A stretch of DNA of 45,478 nt from contig NZ_WHIW01000018.1 of NCBI RefSeq assembly GCF_009295635.1, forward strand, positions 1-45,478, given 5' to 3'. This DNA is from Alkalilimnicola sp. S0819. Its GTDB lineage: Bacteria; Pseudomonadota; Gammaproteobacteria; Nitrococcales; WHIW01. Numbering within the stretch: the first letter of the stretch is position 1; the number at the start of each line of letters is the position of its first letter. Both the position numbers and the translations under genes were made by a program. Positions 38,373 through 45,478 of this stretch are shown here, piece after piece. The notes beneath the pieces were generated by a model that saw only the letters and a list, made by a program, of their open reading frames with translations, searched no databases and was not told the DNA's origin.

Positions 38373-39194
38373 ATGTCGCGTAAACGCACCGTATTTTTCG
38401 TCTCCGACCGAACGGGCATCACCGCCGAGACCCTGGGTCACAGCCTGTTGACGCAGTTCGAGGTGGATTTCGAGCAGATTACCTTACCGTTCGTGGACAA
38501 TCCCGAGCGGGCCCACAAGGCCCTTGAGCAGATCCGCGCGGCCAACGAGGAAAGCGGCGAGCGCTCCTTCGTCTTCAGCACCATCGTCGATGACGAGGTC
38601 CGGCGGATCGTGGCCACCGCCGATGCGGTGGCCTTCGATTTCTTCGACACCTTCATCTCGCCACTGGAGCGGGAGTTGGGTCGACCCTCCAGCCACACCG
38701 TGGGGCGCTCCCACGGGATGGCGGATAATAGCATGTACGACGTGCGCATCGATGCCATGAACTACGCGCTCAACCACGATGACGGCGTTACCACACGTCA
38801 CTACACCCAGGCGGACCTGATCCTCATCGGCGTGTCACGCAGTGGCAAGACGCCCGCCTGCATTTATTTCGCCCTCAAGTACGGCATCTACGCCGCCAAC
38901 TACCCCCTCACCGAGGAGGAGTTGGACGAGGGCAAGCTGCCGGAGTCCCTGCGCCAGTTCAAGGACAAGCTCCATGGCCTGACCATCCAGCCCACCCGGC
39001 TGCACACCATTCGCAAGGAGCGCAAGCCGGACAGCCGCTACGCCTCCCTGGGCCAATGCCAGTTCGAGGTGTCCCAGGCGGAGAAGATCTTCCGTCGCGA
39101 GCGCATCCCCTTTGTGGAGACCACCACGATGTCCATTGAGGAGATCTGCACCACGATCCTGCACGGCGGCAAAATCAAGCGGCGACTTTATTAA
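38373..39194 (+). CDS. ppsR: PEP synthase regulatory kinase/phosphorylase
   Basis: 273 residues, DUF299 family. FFVSDRTGITAETLGHSLLTQF start and P-loop GVSRSGKTP. It inactivates PpsA by ADP-dependent phosphorylation of a Thr next to the catalytic His and reactivates it by Pi-dependent dephosphorylation. The start is 157 bp from the divergent ppsA start. Confidence 0.97.
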   Translation: MSRKRTVFFVSDRTGITAETLGHSLLTQFEVDFEQITLPFVDNPERAHKALEQIRAANEESGERSFVFSTIVDDEVRRIVATADAVAFDFFDTFISPLERELGRPSSHTVGRSHGMADNSMYDVRIDAMNYALNHDDGVTTRHYTQADLILIGVSRSGKTPACIYFALKYGIYAANYPLTEEELDEGKLPESLRQFKDKLHGLTIQPTRLHTIRKERKPDSRYASLGQCQFEVSQAEKIFRRERIPFVETTTMSIEEICTTILHGGKIKRRLY

Positions 39195-39247
39195 AAAACC
39201 GTGATGGATTCCACCCGCGCGCAGGAGCGGGAGAGGAAAACCGCTGT

Positions 39248-39255
39248 GCTATGAT
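39248..39255 (+). promoter_or_regulatory. extended -10 box immediately before the DUF1249 gene
   Basis: TGCTATGAT, with TATGAT at 39250-39255, is an extended -10. The start codon ATG (39262) lies exactly seven bases on, where transcription should begin, and no ribosome binding site is visible. This predicts a leaderless mRNA. Confidence 0.45.
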
Positions 39256-39261
39256 CCGGGT

Positions 39262-39735
39262 ATGATTCTGCTGACACCACATACGCCGCTGGCCGAGCTC
39301 ACACCGGGCAGCTTCGCGAGCCTGATGGAGCTCTACGAGAGCAACTACATCTATATGCGTCGCCTGGTGCCGGAGCTGCGTCAGCTGGGCCCGCGGGAGG
39401 TCTCCCGGGGCGGCTCGGCGGATCTGCACCTGGAGGTGCTGGAGAAGAACCCCTATACCACCACCTGTCACCTGACCCACCTGTTCGGCCGGGACGGCGA
39501 GGGGGTGCATTCGCTTCCCAATCTGAAGGTGCGGGTGTATCACGATGCCCGCAGCGCGGAGGTCTTGCCGGAGCGCGGTCTGGAGGCCTTCGCCCGGCAT
39601 CGGTGCGAGCCGCGCCCGGTGCCTGGGAGCCTTGCCTGGAAGTGGGAATTGAACCGCTTTCTCAACCGCTGGCTGCGATACTGCCTGGGGCAGGGGCACG
39701 GTTTCTCGGCCCGGTCCGAGCCGGGTGTGGCATGA
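39262..39735 (+). CDS. DUF1249 family protein (YqiB-like)
   Basis: 157 residues. [22 protein letters not shown] and [33 protein letters not shown] are DUF1249 landmarks, as in E. coli YqiB. Function unknown. The last bases overlap the iscR start (ATGA), so the two are translationally coupled. Confidence 0.9.
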   Translation: MILLTPHTPLAELTPGSFASLMELYESNYIYMRRLVPELRQLGPREVSRGGSADLHLEVLEKNPYTTTCHLTHLFGRDGEGVHSLPNLKVRVYHDARSAEVLPERGLEAFARHRCEPRPVPGSLAWKWELNRFLNRWLRYCLGQGHGFSARSEPGVA

Positions 39736-40199
39736 AACTCTCCACCAAGGGCCGCTACGCGGTCACGGCGATGATGGATCTCGCCCTGCATCAGGACAAC
39801 GGGCCGGTGGCGCTGGCGGACATCTCCCGCAGCCAGGGGATTTCCCTGTCCTACCTGGAGCAGCTTTTCGCCGGCTTGCGTCGTCATGGGCTGGTCACCG
39901 GCGTGCGCGGCCCCGGCGGCGGCTATCGTCTGGCTCGGGAGACGGCGCGGATTACCGTGGCGGATATCATTCTGGCCGTGGACGAGAGCGTGGACGCCAC
40001 CCGCTGCAAGGGCCGACGCGATTGTCAGGACGGTGAAGCGTGCCTTACCCACGATCTGTGGGCGGAATTGAGCGGCCAGATCCACGATTTCCTCGACGGC
40101 ATCAGCCTGGCGCGGCTGGCCGAGCGGCCGGCGGTGCTGGAAGTGGCGGCGCGCCAGGATCGAAACTGCCAGCGGGGGAGTCGGGCGAGGGCGCATTGA
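39732..40199 (+). CDS. iscR: Rrf2 family Fe-S regulator IscR
   Basis: 155 residues. Winged helix-turn-helix ([44 protein letters not shown]) and the [2Fe-2S] ligands Cys92, Cys98, Cys104 with His107, which define IscR. It represses isc genes when it carries a cluster. Start at 39732 overlaps the DUF1249 stop. Unusually, no iscS, iscU or iscA follow; the next gene is convergent glpQ. Confidence 0.93.
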   Translation: MKLSTKGRYAVTAMMDLALHQDNGPVALADISRSQGISLSYLEQLFAGLRRHGLVTGVRGPGGGYRLARETARITVADIILAVDESVDATRCKGRRDCQDGEACLTHDLWAELSGQIHDFLDGISLARLAERPAVLEVAARQDRNCQRGSRARAH

Positions 40200-40206
40200 G
40201 CGAGCC

Positions 40207-40243
40207 CGGGGCTTTCAGCCGTGGCCATGCCCATGGCTCCTAC
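40207..40243 (-). repeat. degenerate REP-like element at the glpQ stop
   Basis: On the minus strand it starts GTAGGAGCCATGGGCATGG; the glpQ stop TAG (40242-40240) lies inside the GTAG head. It resembles the elements at 27500 and 13591. Short and degenerate, so confidence is modest. Confidence 0.4.
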
Positions 40244-40998
40244 GGGGTCGGGGGTGTGGGCGTGTCACGGGCGGCGGCCAAGGCGCGCAGGTCCCCGGTC
40301 TCCACCCAATCGAATCCCTGCCGATGCAGCCGTCGGGCTTCCTCCGGCTCATTGATCTCATAAACCACCCACTCCCAGTCGCCGCCCCAGCAAGGCGCGC
40401 CGGTGCCCGCGGGCAATAGCTCGATGTCACAGAAGACGAAGTCGGGCCGCAGCAGCTCGCAGCGCTCCCGTTCGGCGGCGTCCAGGTTGTGCAGCGCACG
40501 GCCGGTGCGCAGCCCCGCGCGCAGCGAGCGGGCCTCCTGCAACACCTCGTCGGCGTAGCTGATCAGCACCAGTTGTTTGCCGAGAGGCGCGCAGGCCGCC
40601 AGCACCTGCTGCACACAGGCAGGCAGGCGGTAGCGGGGGAGGGTGTCGGTCTTCACCTCCACGAACACGGTCAGCTCCGGCCAGGCCGCCAGGGCTGCGG
40701 CGGTCTCGGCCAGGCCGGCCAGACGCACCTCGCGAAATCGATCCCCGAAACGCTCCGGCTCGCCCGCGGGGCGTTGCCGCAATTGCTCAAGGCTCAGTGC
40801 CTGCACCTGCTCTCGGCCGCCGCCGATGCGCCGCAGATCCGGGTCGTGGATCACCACGGGCTCGCCGTCGCGGCTGAACTGTACGTCCAGCTCCACGCCC
40901 TGGGCGCCGGCCTCGGCGGCGGCACGCAGGCCCTCAAGGGTGTTCTCCGGGTAACGGCCGATGTCACCACGGTGGGCGATCAGTCTGGGCTGGCTCAC
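40240..40998 (-). CDS. glycerophosphodiester phosphodiesterase
   Basis: 252 residues. GDPD TIM barrel: AHRGDIGRYPENT (His9, Arg10), GVELDVQFSRDGEPVVIHDPDL (Glu-Asp metal ligands and second His), and VFVEVK. Hydrolyses glycerophosphodiesters to glycerol 3-phosphate and an alcohol. No signal peptide, so cytoplasmic. GTG start with AGGAGG six bases upstream, overlapping the tgpA stop (GTGA), which ties it to that operon. Symbol left blank because GlpQ and UgpQ types cannot be separated safely. Confidence 0.92.
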   Translation of the reverse strand: MSQPRLIAHRGDIGRYPENTLEGLRAAAEAGAQGVELDVQFSRDGEPVVIHDPDLRRIGGGREQVQALSLEQLRQRPAGEPERFGDRFREVRLAGLAETAAALAAWPELTVFVEVKTDTLPRYRLPACVQQVLAACAPLGKQLVLISYADEVLQEARSLRAGLRTGRALHNLDAAERERCELLRPDFVFCDIELLPAGTGAPCWGGDWEWVVYEINEPEEARRLHRQGFDWVETGDLRALAAARDTPTPPTP

Positions 40999-42974
40999 TG
41001 GGGTCCTCCTGGTTTGAAGGCGTCCACTTCCCGGCGCAGCTCGGCGAGCCGTGGGCTGCTCGATTCGCTGCGATAGCGCAGGGCGCAATAGAGCTCGGTG
41101 ATTTGCTGCACCCTGGCCGCCAGCTCCGGCCGGGCGGCGCTCACGCGGTGTGCGTAGTCCCGGGGCCCTTCACTGGGATGGGGGGGGAGGCCGCCGCGGG
41201 CAAGCTTGCGGCAGTACCGCTGGTAGAGGCGCAGGCTGGGGTCCCGGGGTTGACGGCGTCGTTCATGGAGCAGGTACAGGCCCAGCAGCAAGAGGGTGCC
41301 GCCCAGCAGCAGCGCCAGGGCGCCGGCCATGCGCCGCCAGTCATCGAGGCCCACGCGACCGAGCAATTGACGCTGCAGCCGCGGGCCGTAGGCGATGACC
41401 CACTGGTTCCATCGATTGTCGAGCAGGTCCAGTTGCAGGCGGAAGCGGCGCAGCAGCCCGCCATCGCCCCGGGCCATGGCCGGCACCGGCTCGCCCGCGC
41501 CCAAGGCCTCGCCCAGGCCCCATTCCACCCGGTCCGGGGCGACGAAACCGGTGGGATCCACCCGCACCCAGCCCCGGCCTTCCAGCCAGACTTCGGCCCA
41601 GGCATGGGCATCGGACTGGCGCACGATCATGTAATCCCCCGAGGGGTGGGGTTCGCCGCCCTGGTAGCCGGTGACGATGCGGGCGGGCACGCCGGCGGCG
41701 CGCATCAGTACGGCGAAGGCGCCGGCATAGTGCTCGCAGAAGCCGCGGCGGGTGTCGAAGAGGAATTCGTCCACCGGGTCGTCGGGGAGCCGGGGCGGAG
41801 TGAGGGTGTAGTGAAACTCGCGCTGGCGGAACCATTGTTCGGCCAGGCGGACAATCTGCCCGTCGTTGTCGCTTTGCGCGCGCCACTGCCCGGCCAGGGC
41901 CCGGGCCTGGGGGTGGGCGCCCGGGGGCAGTTCCCGGTAGCGATCCAGGTGTCGTTCCGCGGCGGACGGCGCGAGGCGGTAGTCCAGCCAGGAGTGCATC
42001 CGGTAGGCGGTCAGCTCCCGCACCGGCTCATCGCTGCGCAGCTCGTAGTGGGCATTCAGGGCGCTGCCGGCGGGGGTGTCGCCGGGCAGGTCCAGGGCGA
42101 ACAGCCAGCGCTGGTCATGGGGTTGCAGGGTGACGGTGTAGCGGCTGGGCCGGCCGGTGCCGAGCAGGGCCGGCGGGGTGGGGGGTACTTCCCCGGGCCG
42201 CCAGCTGCGCCCATCGTAGTTGGCGAAGACCAGGCCGCGCCAGTAGCGCGCGGCGTGGGGCGGCGGCTCGCCCTCGAAGCTTGCCCGAAAGGCCACCGCG
42301 TCGGATTGACTGAGCTGGCTGATGCTGCCCGGGCTCATGCTGTCGCTGAGCCCCGTCGTGCCGGCGTAGGCATCCTCGGGCAAGCCCCACAGCGGCCCGG
42401 CAATGCGCGGGAACAACACGAACAGTATCAGCATGATGGGCAGTGCCTGCAGCAGCAGGGTGAGGCTCAGTCTGGCCTGCCGGCGCAGATCCCGGGTGGG
42501 GGTGGGACGACCGGTGCTGACCAGCAAGGTGGTCACCGCCCAGGCCACCAGCATCATGTAGCCCGCGGTGAGCAGGGACTGGGAGTAGAGGAACTGGGTG
42601 ACGATCAGGAAAAGGGCCAGGTACAGCAGCACCTGGGTGTCCCGGGGGCGGCGCATTTCCAGCAGCTTCAACGCGGTCATGGCGGAGAGCAGGGCGGTGC
42701 CGGCATCCCGCCCCAGGATGCTGCCGTAGCTCAGGTACACCCCCAGGGTCATCAGCACGGTGAGCAGGATGCGCAGCCAGGCGGGCGGCAGGGGTTCGCC
42801 GCGCAGGGCGAGGCGCAGCCGCCACAGGCCGATCAATACCACGGTGGCGCTGAGCCAGGGCGGGATGCGCAACAGATGTGGCGCCAGTACGGCGGCCAGG
42901 GTAAGCAGCAGGGCCCCGAGCACCGGGTTGGGCAGCAGAAAATCCCGCCCCAGGGGTGGTGTGGCCGTACTCAT
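40995..42974 (-). CDS. tgpA: TgpA-type membrane transglutaminase
   Basis: 659 residues. About six N-terminal hydrophobic segments (DUF3488, about 15-190), then a periplasmic transglutaminase-like domain with the catalytic triad Cys413 (RRGFCEHYAG), His457 (SDAHAWAEVW) and Asp473 (RVDPTG), a membrane helix near 545-565 and a C-terminal DUF4129-like tail. Its Pseudomonas homologue is essential, and the substrate is unknown. It overlaps both neighbours by a few bases within moxR-DUF58-tgpA. Confidence 0.94.
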   Translation of the reverse strand: MSTATPPLGRDFLLPNPVLGALLLTLAAVLAPHLLRIPPWLSATVVLIGLWRLRLALRGEPLPPAWLRILLTVLMTLGVYLSYGSILGRDAGTALLSAMTALKLLEMRRPRDTQVLLYLALFLIVTQFLYSQSLLTAGYMMLVAWAVTTLLVSTGRPTPTRDLRRQARLSLTLLLQALPIMLILFVLFPRIAGPLWGLPEDAYAGTTGLSDSMSPGSISQLSQSDAVAFRASFEGEPPPHAARYWRGLVFANYDGRSWRPGEVPPTPPALLGTGRPSRYTVTLQPHDQRWLFALDLPGDTPAGSALNAHYELRSDEPVRELTAYRMHSWLDYRLAPSAAERHLDRYRELPPGAHPQARALAGQWRAQSDNDGQIVRLAEQWFRQREFHYTLTPPRLPDDPVDEFLFDTRRGFCEHYAGAFAVLMRAAGVPARIVTGYQGGEPHPSGDYMIVRQSDAHAWAEVWLEGRGWVRVDPTGFVAPDRVEWGLGEALGAGEPVPAMARGDGGLLRRFRLQLDLLDNRWNQWVIAYGPRLQRQLLGRVGLDDWRRMAGALALLLGGTLLLLGLYLLHERRRQPRDPSLRLYQRYCRKLARGGLPPHPSEGPRDYAHRVSAARPELAARVQQITELYCALRYRSESSSPRLAELRREVDAFKPGGPQ

Positions 42975-43918
42975 GCCGGGTACTCCGCCAGCGCCCGCAG
43001 GCAGCGTCGGTAGTGTGTTTCACCGCACCCCGGGGGGAGGCTGAGCCCGGGCAGGCGCAGCCCGTAGCGTTGTCCGCGCCGCTCGGCCTCCAGCACCCAG
43101 CGACACAGCCGCGACAGGCGTGCCTCGGTATCGGCTAGCCCCACCTGGTCCCAGTCCAGCCACAGTTCGCCGGCGGCCTCGCCGGTGAACTGCTTGGTCT
43201 GGGGCTGCTCGCCCCGGGCCACGGTGCGCCAGGCGATGCGTTTGGGCGAATCGCCGGCTCGATAGCGCCTCAGGCCGCCGAAATCCTCCTCGCCGGCACC
43301 GTTGTGCTGCCCCTGGCCCTGCTGGCCGGAGGCCGCTGGCGTCGGGCCGCCGGCGGCCTCCGGTGCCGGATACACCAGACAGGACCAGTCCGGGTCCAGC
43401 CAGGACCAGGCGCGAAACAGGCCGCCCGGATAGCGGGTCGCCAGACTGATACGCCCCGGGCGCAGTCGGCCGCGCCGGGGCGCGGGAATCGGCAGGACGA
43501 CGCTCCCCTGGTCCCGGCCGTCCAGGTCCACGTGCACCGGGTGGTCCTTGCCATGGCGCAGCTCCAGGGCGGGTCTGGGCCGGCTCAGGGGGTTCTCCAG
43601 GTGCAGGGGGAAACGCGCCTGTTGCCCGGCGAACACCGGTTCCGCCTGCCCCGGGCGTATCAGCAGACCGTTCAGGTTGCGGAACGTGTGCAGGATCATC
43701 ACCAGCGCCAGGCCGGTGAGCAGGAAGGTGAACAGATAGCCCATGCTGTTGTTGTAGTTGGCCGAACCCAGCCACATGACCAGCAACAGCAGCGCGTAGA
43801 CCAGCCCGGCGCGACTGGGCAGGATGTAGATGCGGCGATAGGGCAGCTCGATGAGTTGGCTGCCCGCCGACAGCCCCTTGAACAGATGCTTGCGCAGCAA
43901 GCCGTTGAGCGTGCTCAT
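42971..43918 (-). CDS. DUF58 domain protein
   Basis: 315 residues. Two N-terminal hydrophobic segments (about 34-76), then a beta-rich part and the DUF58 motif GDSPKRIAWRTVARGEQPQTKQF. Found with MoxR ATPases and TgpA throughout bacteria, probably as a scaffold for cell-envelope processing. Overlaps moxR by one base and tgpA by four. Confidence 0.92.
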   Translation of the reverse strand: MSTLNGLLRKHLFKGLSAGSQLIELPYRRIYILPSRAGLVYALLLLVMWLGSANYNNSMGYLFTFLLTGLALVMILHTFRNLNGLLIRPGQAEPVFAGQQARFPLHLENPLSRPRPALELRHGKDHPVHVDLDGRDQGSVVLPIPAPRRGRLRPGRISLATRYPGGLFRAWSWLDPDWSCLVYPAPEAAGGPTPAASGQQGQGQHNGAGEEDFGGLRRYRAGDSPKRIAWRTVARGEQPQTKQFTGEAAGELWLDWDQVGLADTEARLSRLCRWVLEAERRGQRYGLRLPGLSLPPGCGETHYRRCLRALAEYPA

Positions 43919-44823
43919 CAGGGAATGGCCACCTCGTCCAGCAGGCGCGCCCCTTCACCCGGGGCATGCTCCTCGCCGGCGCTCAGGCGGTGTTCCGCCA
44001 CCGGCGCGAACACCGCCTGCACATCCTCGGGCAGCACCGCGTCACGTCCGTCGATCCAGGCCCAGGCCCGCGCCGCGCGCAGCAGGGCAAGCCCCGCCCG
44101 GGGCGAGAGCCCATGTCGGTAACGCCCGCAATGGCGGCTGTGCTCCAACAGCGCCTGCAGGTAATCCAGCAGCGCCTCCGAACAGTGCACGCGGCCCGCC
44201 TCGTGCTGGGCCGCCAGCAGCTCCCGTGGCGAGAGCACCGCCGGGAGGTCCCGGATCAGGCCGCGCCGCTCGGCGCCGGCGAGCAGCGTGCGCTCCGCCG
44301 CGCGGTCCGGATAGCCCAGGCTGATGCGCATGAGAAAACGGTCCAGCTGGGATTCGGGCAGGGGGAAGGTGCCCAGCTGGTTGTCGGGGTTCTGGGTGGC
44401 GATGACGAAAAAGGGCTGGGGCAGGGCGCGGGTTTCCCCCTCCAGGGTCACCTGCTGCTCTTCCATGGCTTCGAGCAGCGCGCTCTGCGCCTTGGGGGTG
44501 GCGCGGTTGATCTCGTCGGCGAGGATGAGTTGATGAAACACCGGACCGGGATGAAAGCGAAAGGCGCCGGTATCGCGCTCGTACACCGAGGCACCGAGGA
44601 TGTCCGAGGGCAGCATGTCGCTGGTGAACTGGATGCGCTGAAAATCCAGCCCCAGCAACTGGGCCAGGGTGTGGGAGAGGGTGGTCTTGCCCACCCCAGG
44701 CAGATCCTCGATCAGCAGGTGGCCGCGGGCGAGCAGGCAGCTCAGCGCCAGGCGCAGCTGCGGCTGCTTGCCAAGAATGACCTCTCCGGCCTGATCGAGG
44801 AAGCCGCGGATCTGTGCGTGCAT
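43918..44823 (-). CDS. MoxR family AAA+ ATPase
   Basis: 301 residues. Walker A GVGKTT (43-48), Walker B LILADEINR (Asp103, Glu104), sensor ATQNPDNQLGTFPLPESQLDRF, and the C-terminal lid with GLSPRAGLALLRAARAWAWIDGRD. MoxR proteins are chaperone-like and work with the DUF58 partner. First gene of the operon; AAGGA precedes the ATG at 44823. Confidence 0.95.
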   Translation of the reverse strand: MHAQIRGFLDQAGEVILGKQPQLRLALSCLLARGHLLIEDLPGVGKTTLSHTLAQLLGLDFQRIQFTSDMLPSDILGASVYERDTGAFRFHPGPVFHQLILADEINRATPKAQSALLEAMEEQQVTLEGETRALPQPFFVIATQNPDNQLGTFPLPESQLDRFLMRISLGYPDRAAERTLLAGAERRGLIRDLPAVLSPRELLAAQHEAGRVHCSEALLDYLQALLEHSRHCGRYRHGLSPRAGLALLRAARAWAWIDGRDAVLPEDVQAVFAPVAEHRLSAGEEHAPGEGARLLDEVAIP

Positions 44824-44849
44824 GCGGGGTCCTTGTGGGAGTTGTTCGG

Positions 44850-44879
44850 CCCATATTGGCCTTTATCAAAGGCTGTTAA
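44850..44879 (-). promoter_or_regulatory. candidate promoter of the moxR operon
   Basis: On the minus strand TTAACA (44879-44874), 18-base spacer, TATGGG (44855-44850), 27 bp before moxR. The spacer contains the palindromes GCCTTT-ATC-AAAGGC (44859-44873) and CTGTTAACAG (44873-44882), possible operator sites. Confidence 0.4.
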
Positions 44880-44882
44880 CAG

Positions 44883-45132
44883 CTCCCCGGTACGATCTGG
44901 GCGTACTCCAGGGCAAGCACAAGGACCGCGGCATAGCCCGGCGGGTTCGTGACCCTGTGCCGGGCCAATGTGGATTGCATCGGCACCGAGCACGGCGTAG
45001 TGCGACGGCTCCTGCCAGGGAAGAGGGGCGTTACGATCCGCAGGCAATAGAAAGGTTCATCGCGGGTTGGCGGGAGAATCTGAAATGAAAACAGAAGCTG
45101 GCGCTGTGGCTCCGGTCTTGTGCCAACCGGCT
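44883..45132. other. intergenic stretch with no credible gene
   Basis: A plus-strand frame of 88 codons (44822-45088) overlaps the moxR promoter; its last codons look somewhat protein-like, but the start overlaps moxR and there is no ribosome binding site. I see no other feature. Confidence 0.4.
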
Positions 45133-45328
45133 GGGTCAGGGTGGGGCTTTCCGGGTTCCACGTCTTGGTCCCGGGCTGCGCCCGGGACTCCCCTGTGCTC
45201 CTCGGCCCGGGCGGCGCTCCGCGAACTCGCTACGCCTGCGGCTCCGCTCAGACAGCGCTCCGCTCATTTCCGCCCGGCCCTGCGGTGCTCGGCGGCGCCG
45301 ACGAACCCGGAAAGCCCCACCCTGACCC
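45133..45328. repeat. 196-bp element bounded by a perfect 26-bp inverted repeat
   Basis: Outer arms are 45133-45158 and 45303-45328, exact inverted copies of 26 bp (beginning GGGTCAGGGTGG and ending CCACCCTGACCC). Inside are further pairs: GGTCCCGGG...CCCGGGAC (about 45168-45190) and a GGCCCGGGCGG...CCGCCCGGCC pair (about 45208-45285). No frame inside looks coding. It resembles a MITE or a strongly folded RNA or DNA; no obvious target-site duplication flanks it. Confidence 0.7.
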
Positions 45329-45435
45329 GGTTCCCAATGGCTGGTGGAGCGTCCACCGGAGCGTGAAGGCCCTGGGGCGGGTACGGCCGGCGGTGGCCGT
45401 CGATGCAGCCGAGCATCGCAGCCGGAAGGGGATCA

Positions 45436-45474
45436 GCGAGCAGCTTGTTTGAGCGTAGCGAGTTTGCTGCTCGC
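45436..45474. repeat. palindrome near the window end
   Basis: Nine-base arms GCGAGCAGC (45436-45444) and GCTGCTCGC (45466-45474) around a 21-base spacer containing TTGTTTGAGCGTAGCGAG. It lies 108 bp beyond the 196-bp element and could be part of a larger repeat extending past the window. Confidence 0.5.
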
Positions 45475-45478
45475 CCCC

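Noticed and set aside
44822-45088. 88-codon plus-strand frame near the right end
   Set aside because: It overlaps the moxR start and promoter region, lacks a ribosome binding site and has no recognisable domain.

Overview
The window is a GC-rich gammaproteobacterial chromosome segment. The gene order and families (recA-recX-alaS-lysC-csrA-tRNA, ffs-dnaX-ybaB-recR, ppsA/ppsR, glcDEF, DUF1820, DUF1249-iscR) resemble halophilic or haloalkaliphilic Ectothiorhodospiraceae/Chromatiales-type bacteria; this lineage guess is inference. A BCCT compatible-solute transporter, a K+/H+ antiporter, and both ends of a glycolate-to-glycerate salvage route (glcDEF and glycerate 2-kinase) fit an osmotically challenged, possibly autotrophic organism.

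Region 1 (1-2.9 kb) is the unusual part: an integron-type gene-cassette array on the minus strand with five recognisable attC sites (475-547, 916-988, 1348-1420, 1871-1925, 2323-2389). Two cassettes carry short genes (a lipoprotein and an unknown protein). Three are homologous, about 430-440 bp long, and show no convincing gene. The array ends at an isolated GTTAGGC core at 2802-2808 that looks like an attI or first-cassette junction, but no integrase gene is present in the window. On the low-coordinate side the last cassette is cut off near 121, possibly by an insertion sequence.

Region 2 (2.9-9.6 kb, minus strand): an unknown protein, sufE, a NhaP2/CvrA antiporter, a membrane-anchored response regulator with an OmpA-like C-terminus, a BetT-like transporter and a four-helix 'holin-family' membrane protein.

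Region 3 (9.8-22.1 kb, mostly plus): metZ, glycerate kinase, a DUF455 ferritin-like protein and thpR, tightly packed; then recA-recX-alaS-lysC-csrA; tRNA-Ser(GCT) and tRNA-Arg(ACG); a minus-strand peroxiredoxin and unknown gene; yjbQ; a DUF1820 gene; and tRNA-Ser(GGA). The 3' end of this last tRNA and its terminator are duplicated 190 bp downstream.

Region 4 (22.6-29.9 kb): a secreted PHB-depolymerase-type esterase, 4.5S RNA, dnaX-ybaB-recR, a HIT protein, rsgA divergent from orn, and a small membrane protein, with REP-like palindromes between genes.

Region 5 (29.9-38.2 kb, minus): a two-domain sulfurtransferase, glcF/glcE/glcD, a lipid A-type acyltransferase and ppsA. ppsR follows divergently, then a DUF1249 gene overlapping an iscR with no isc cluster. 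A minus-strand operon moxR-DUF58-tgpA-glpQ closes the coding part. The final 655 bp hold no convincing gene but contain a perfect 26-bp inverted repeat bounding a 196-bp structured element.
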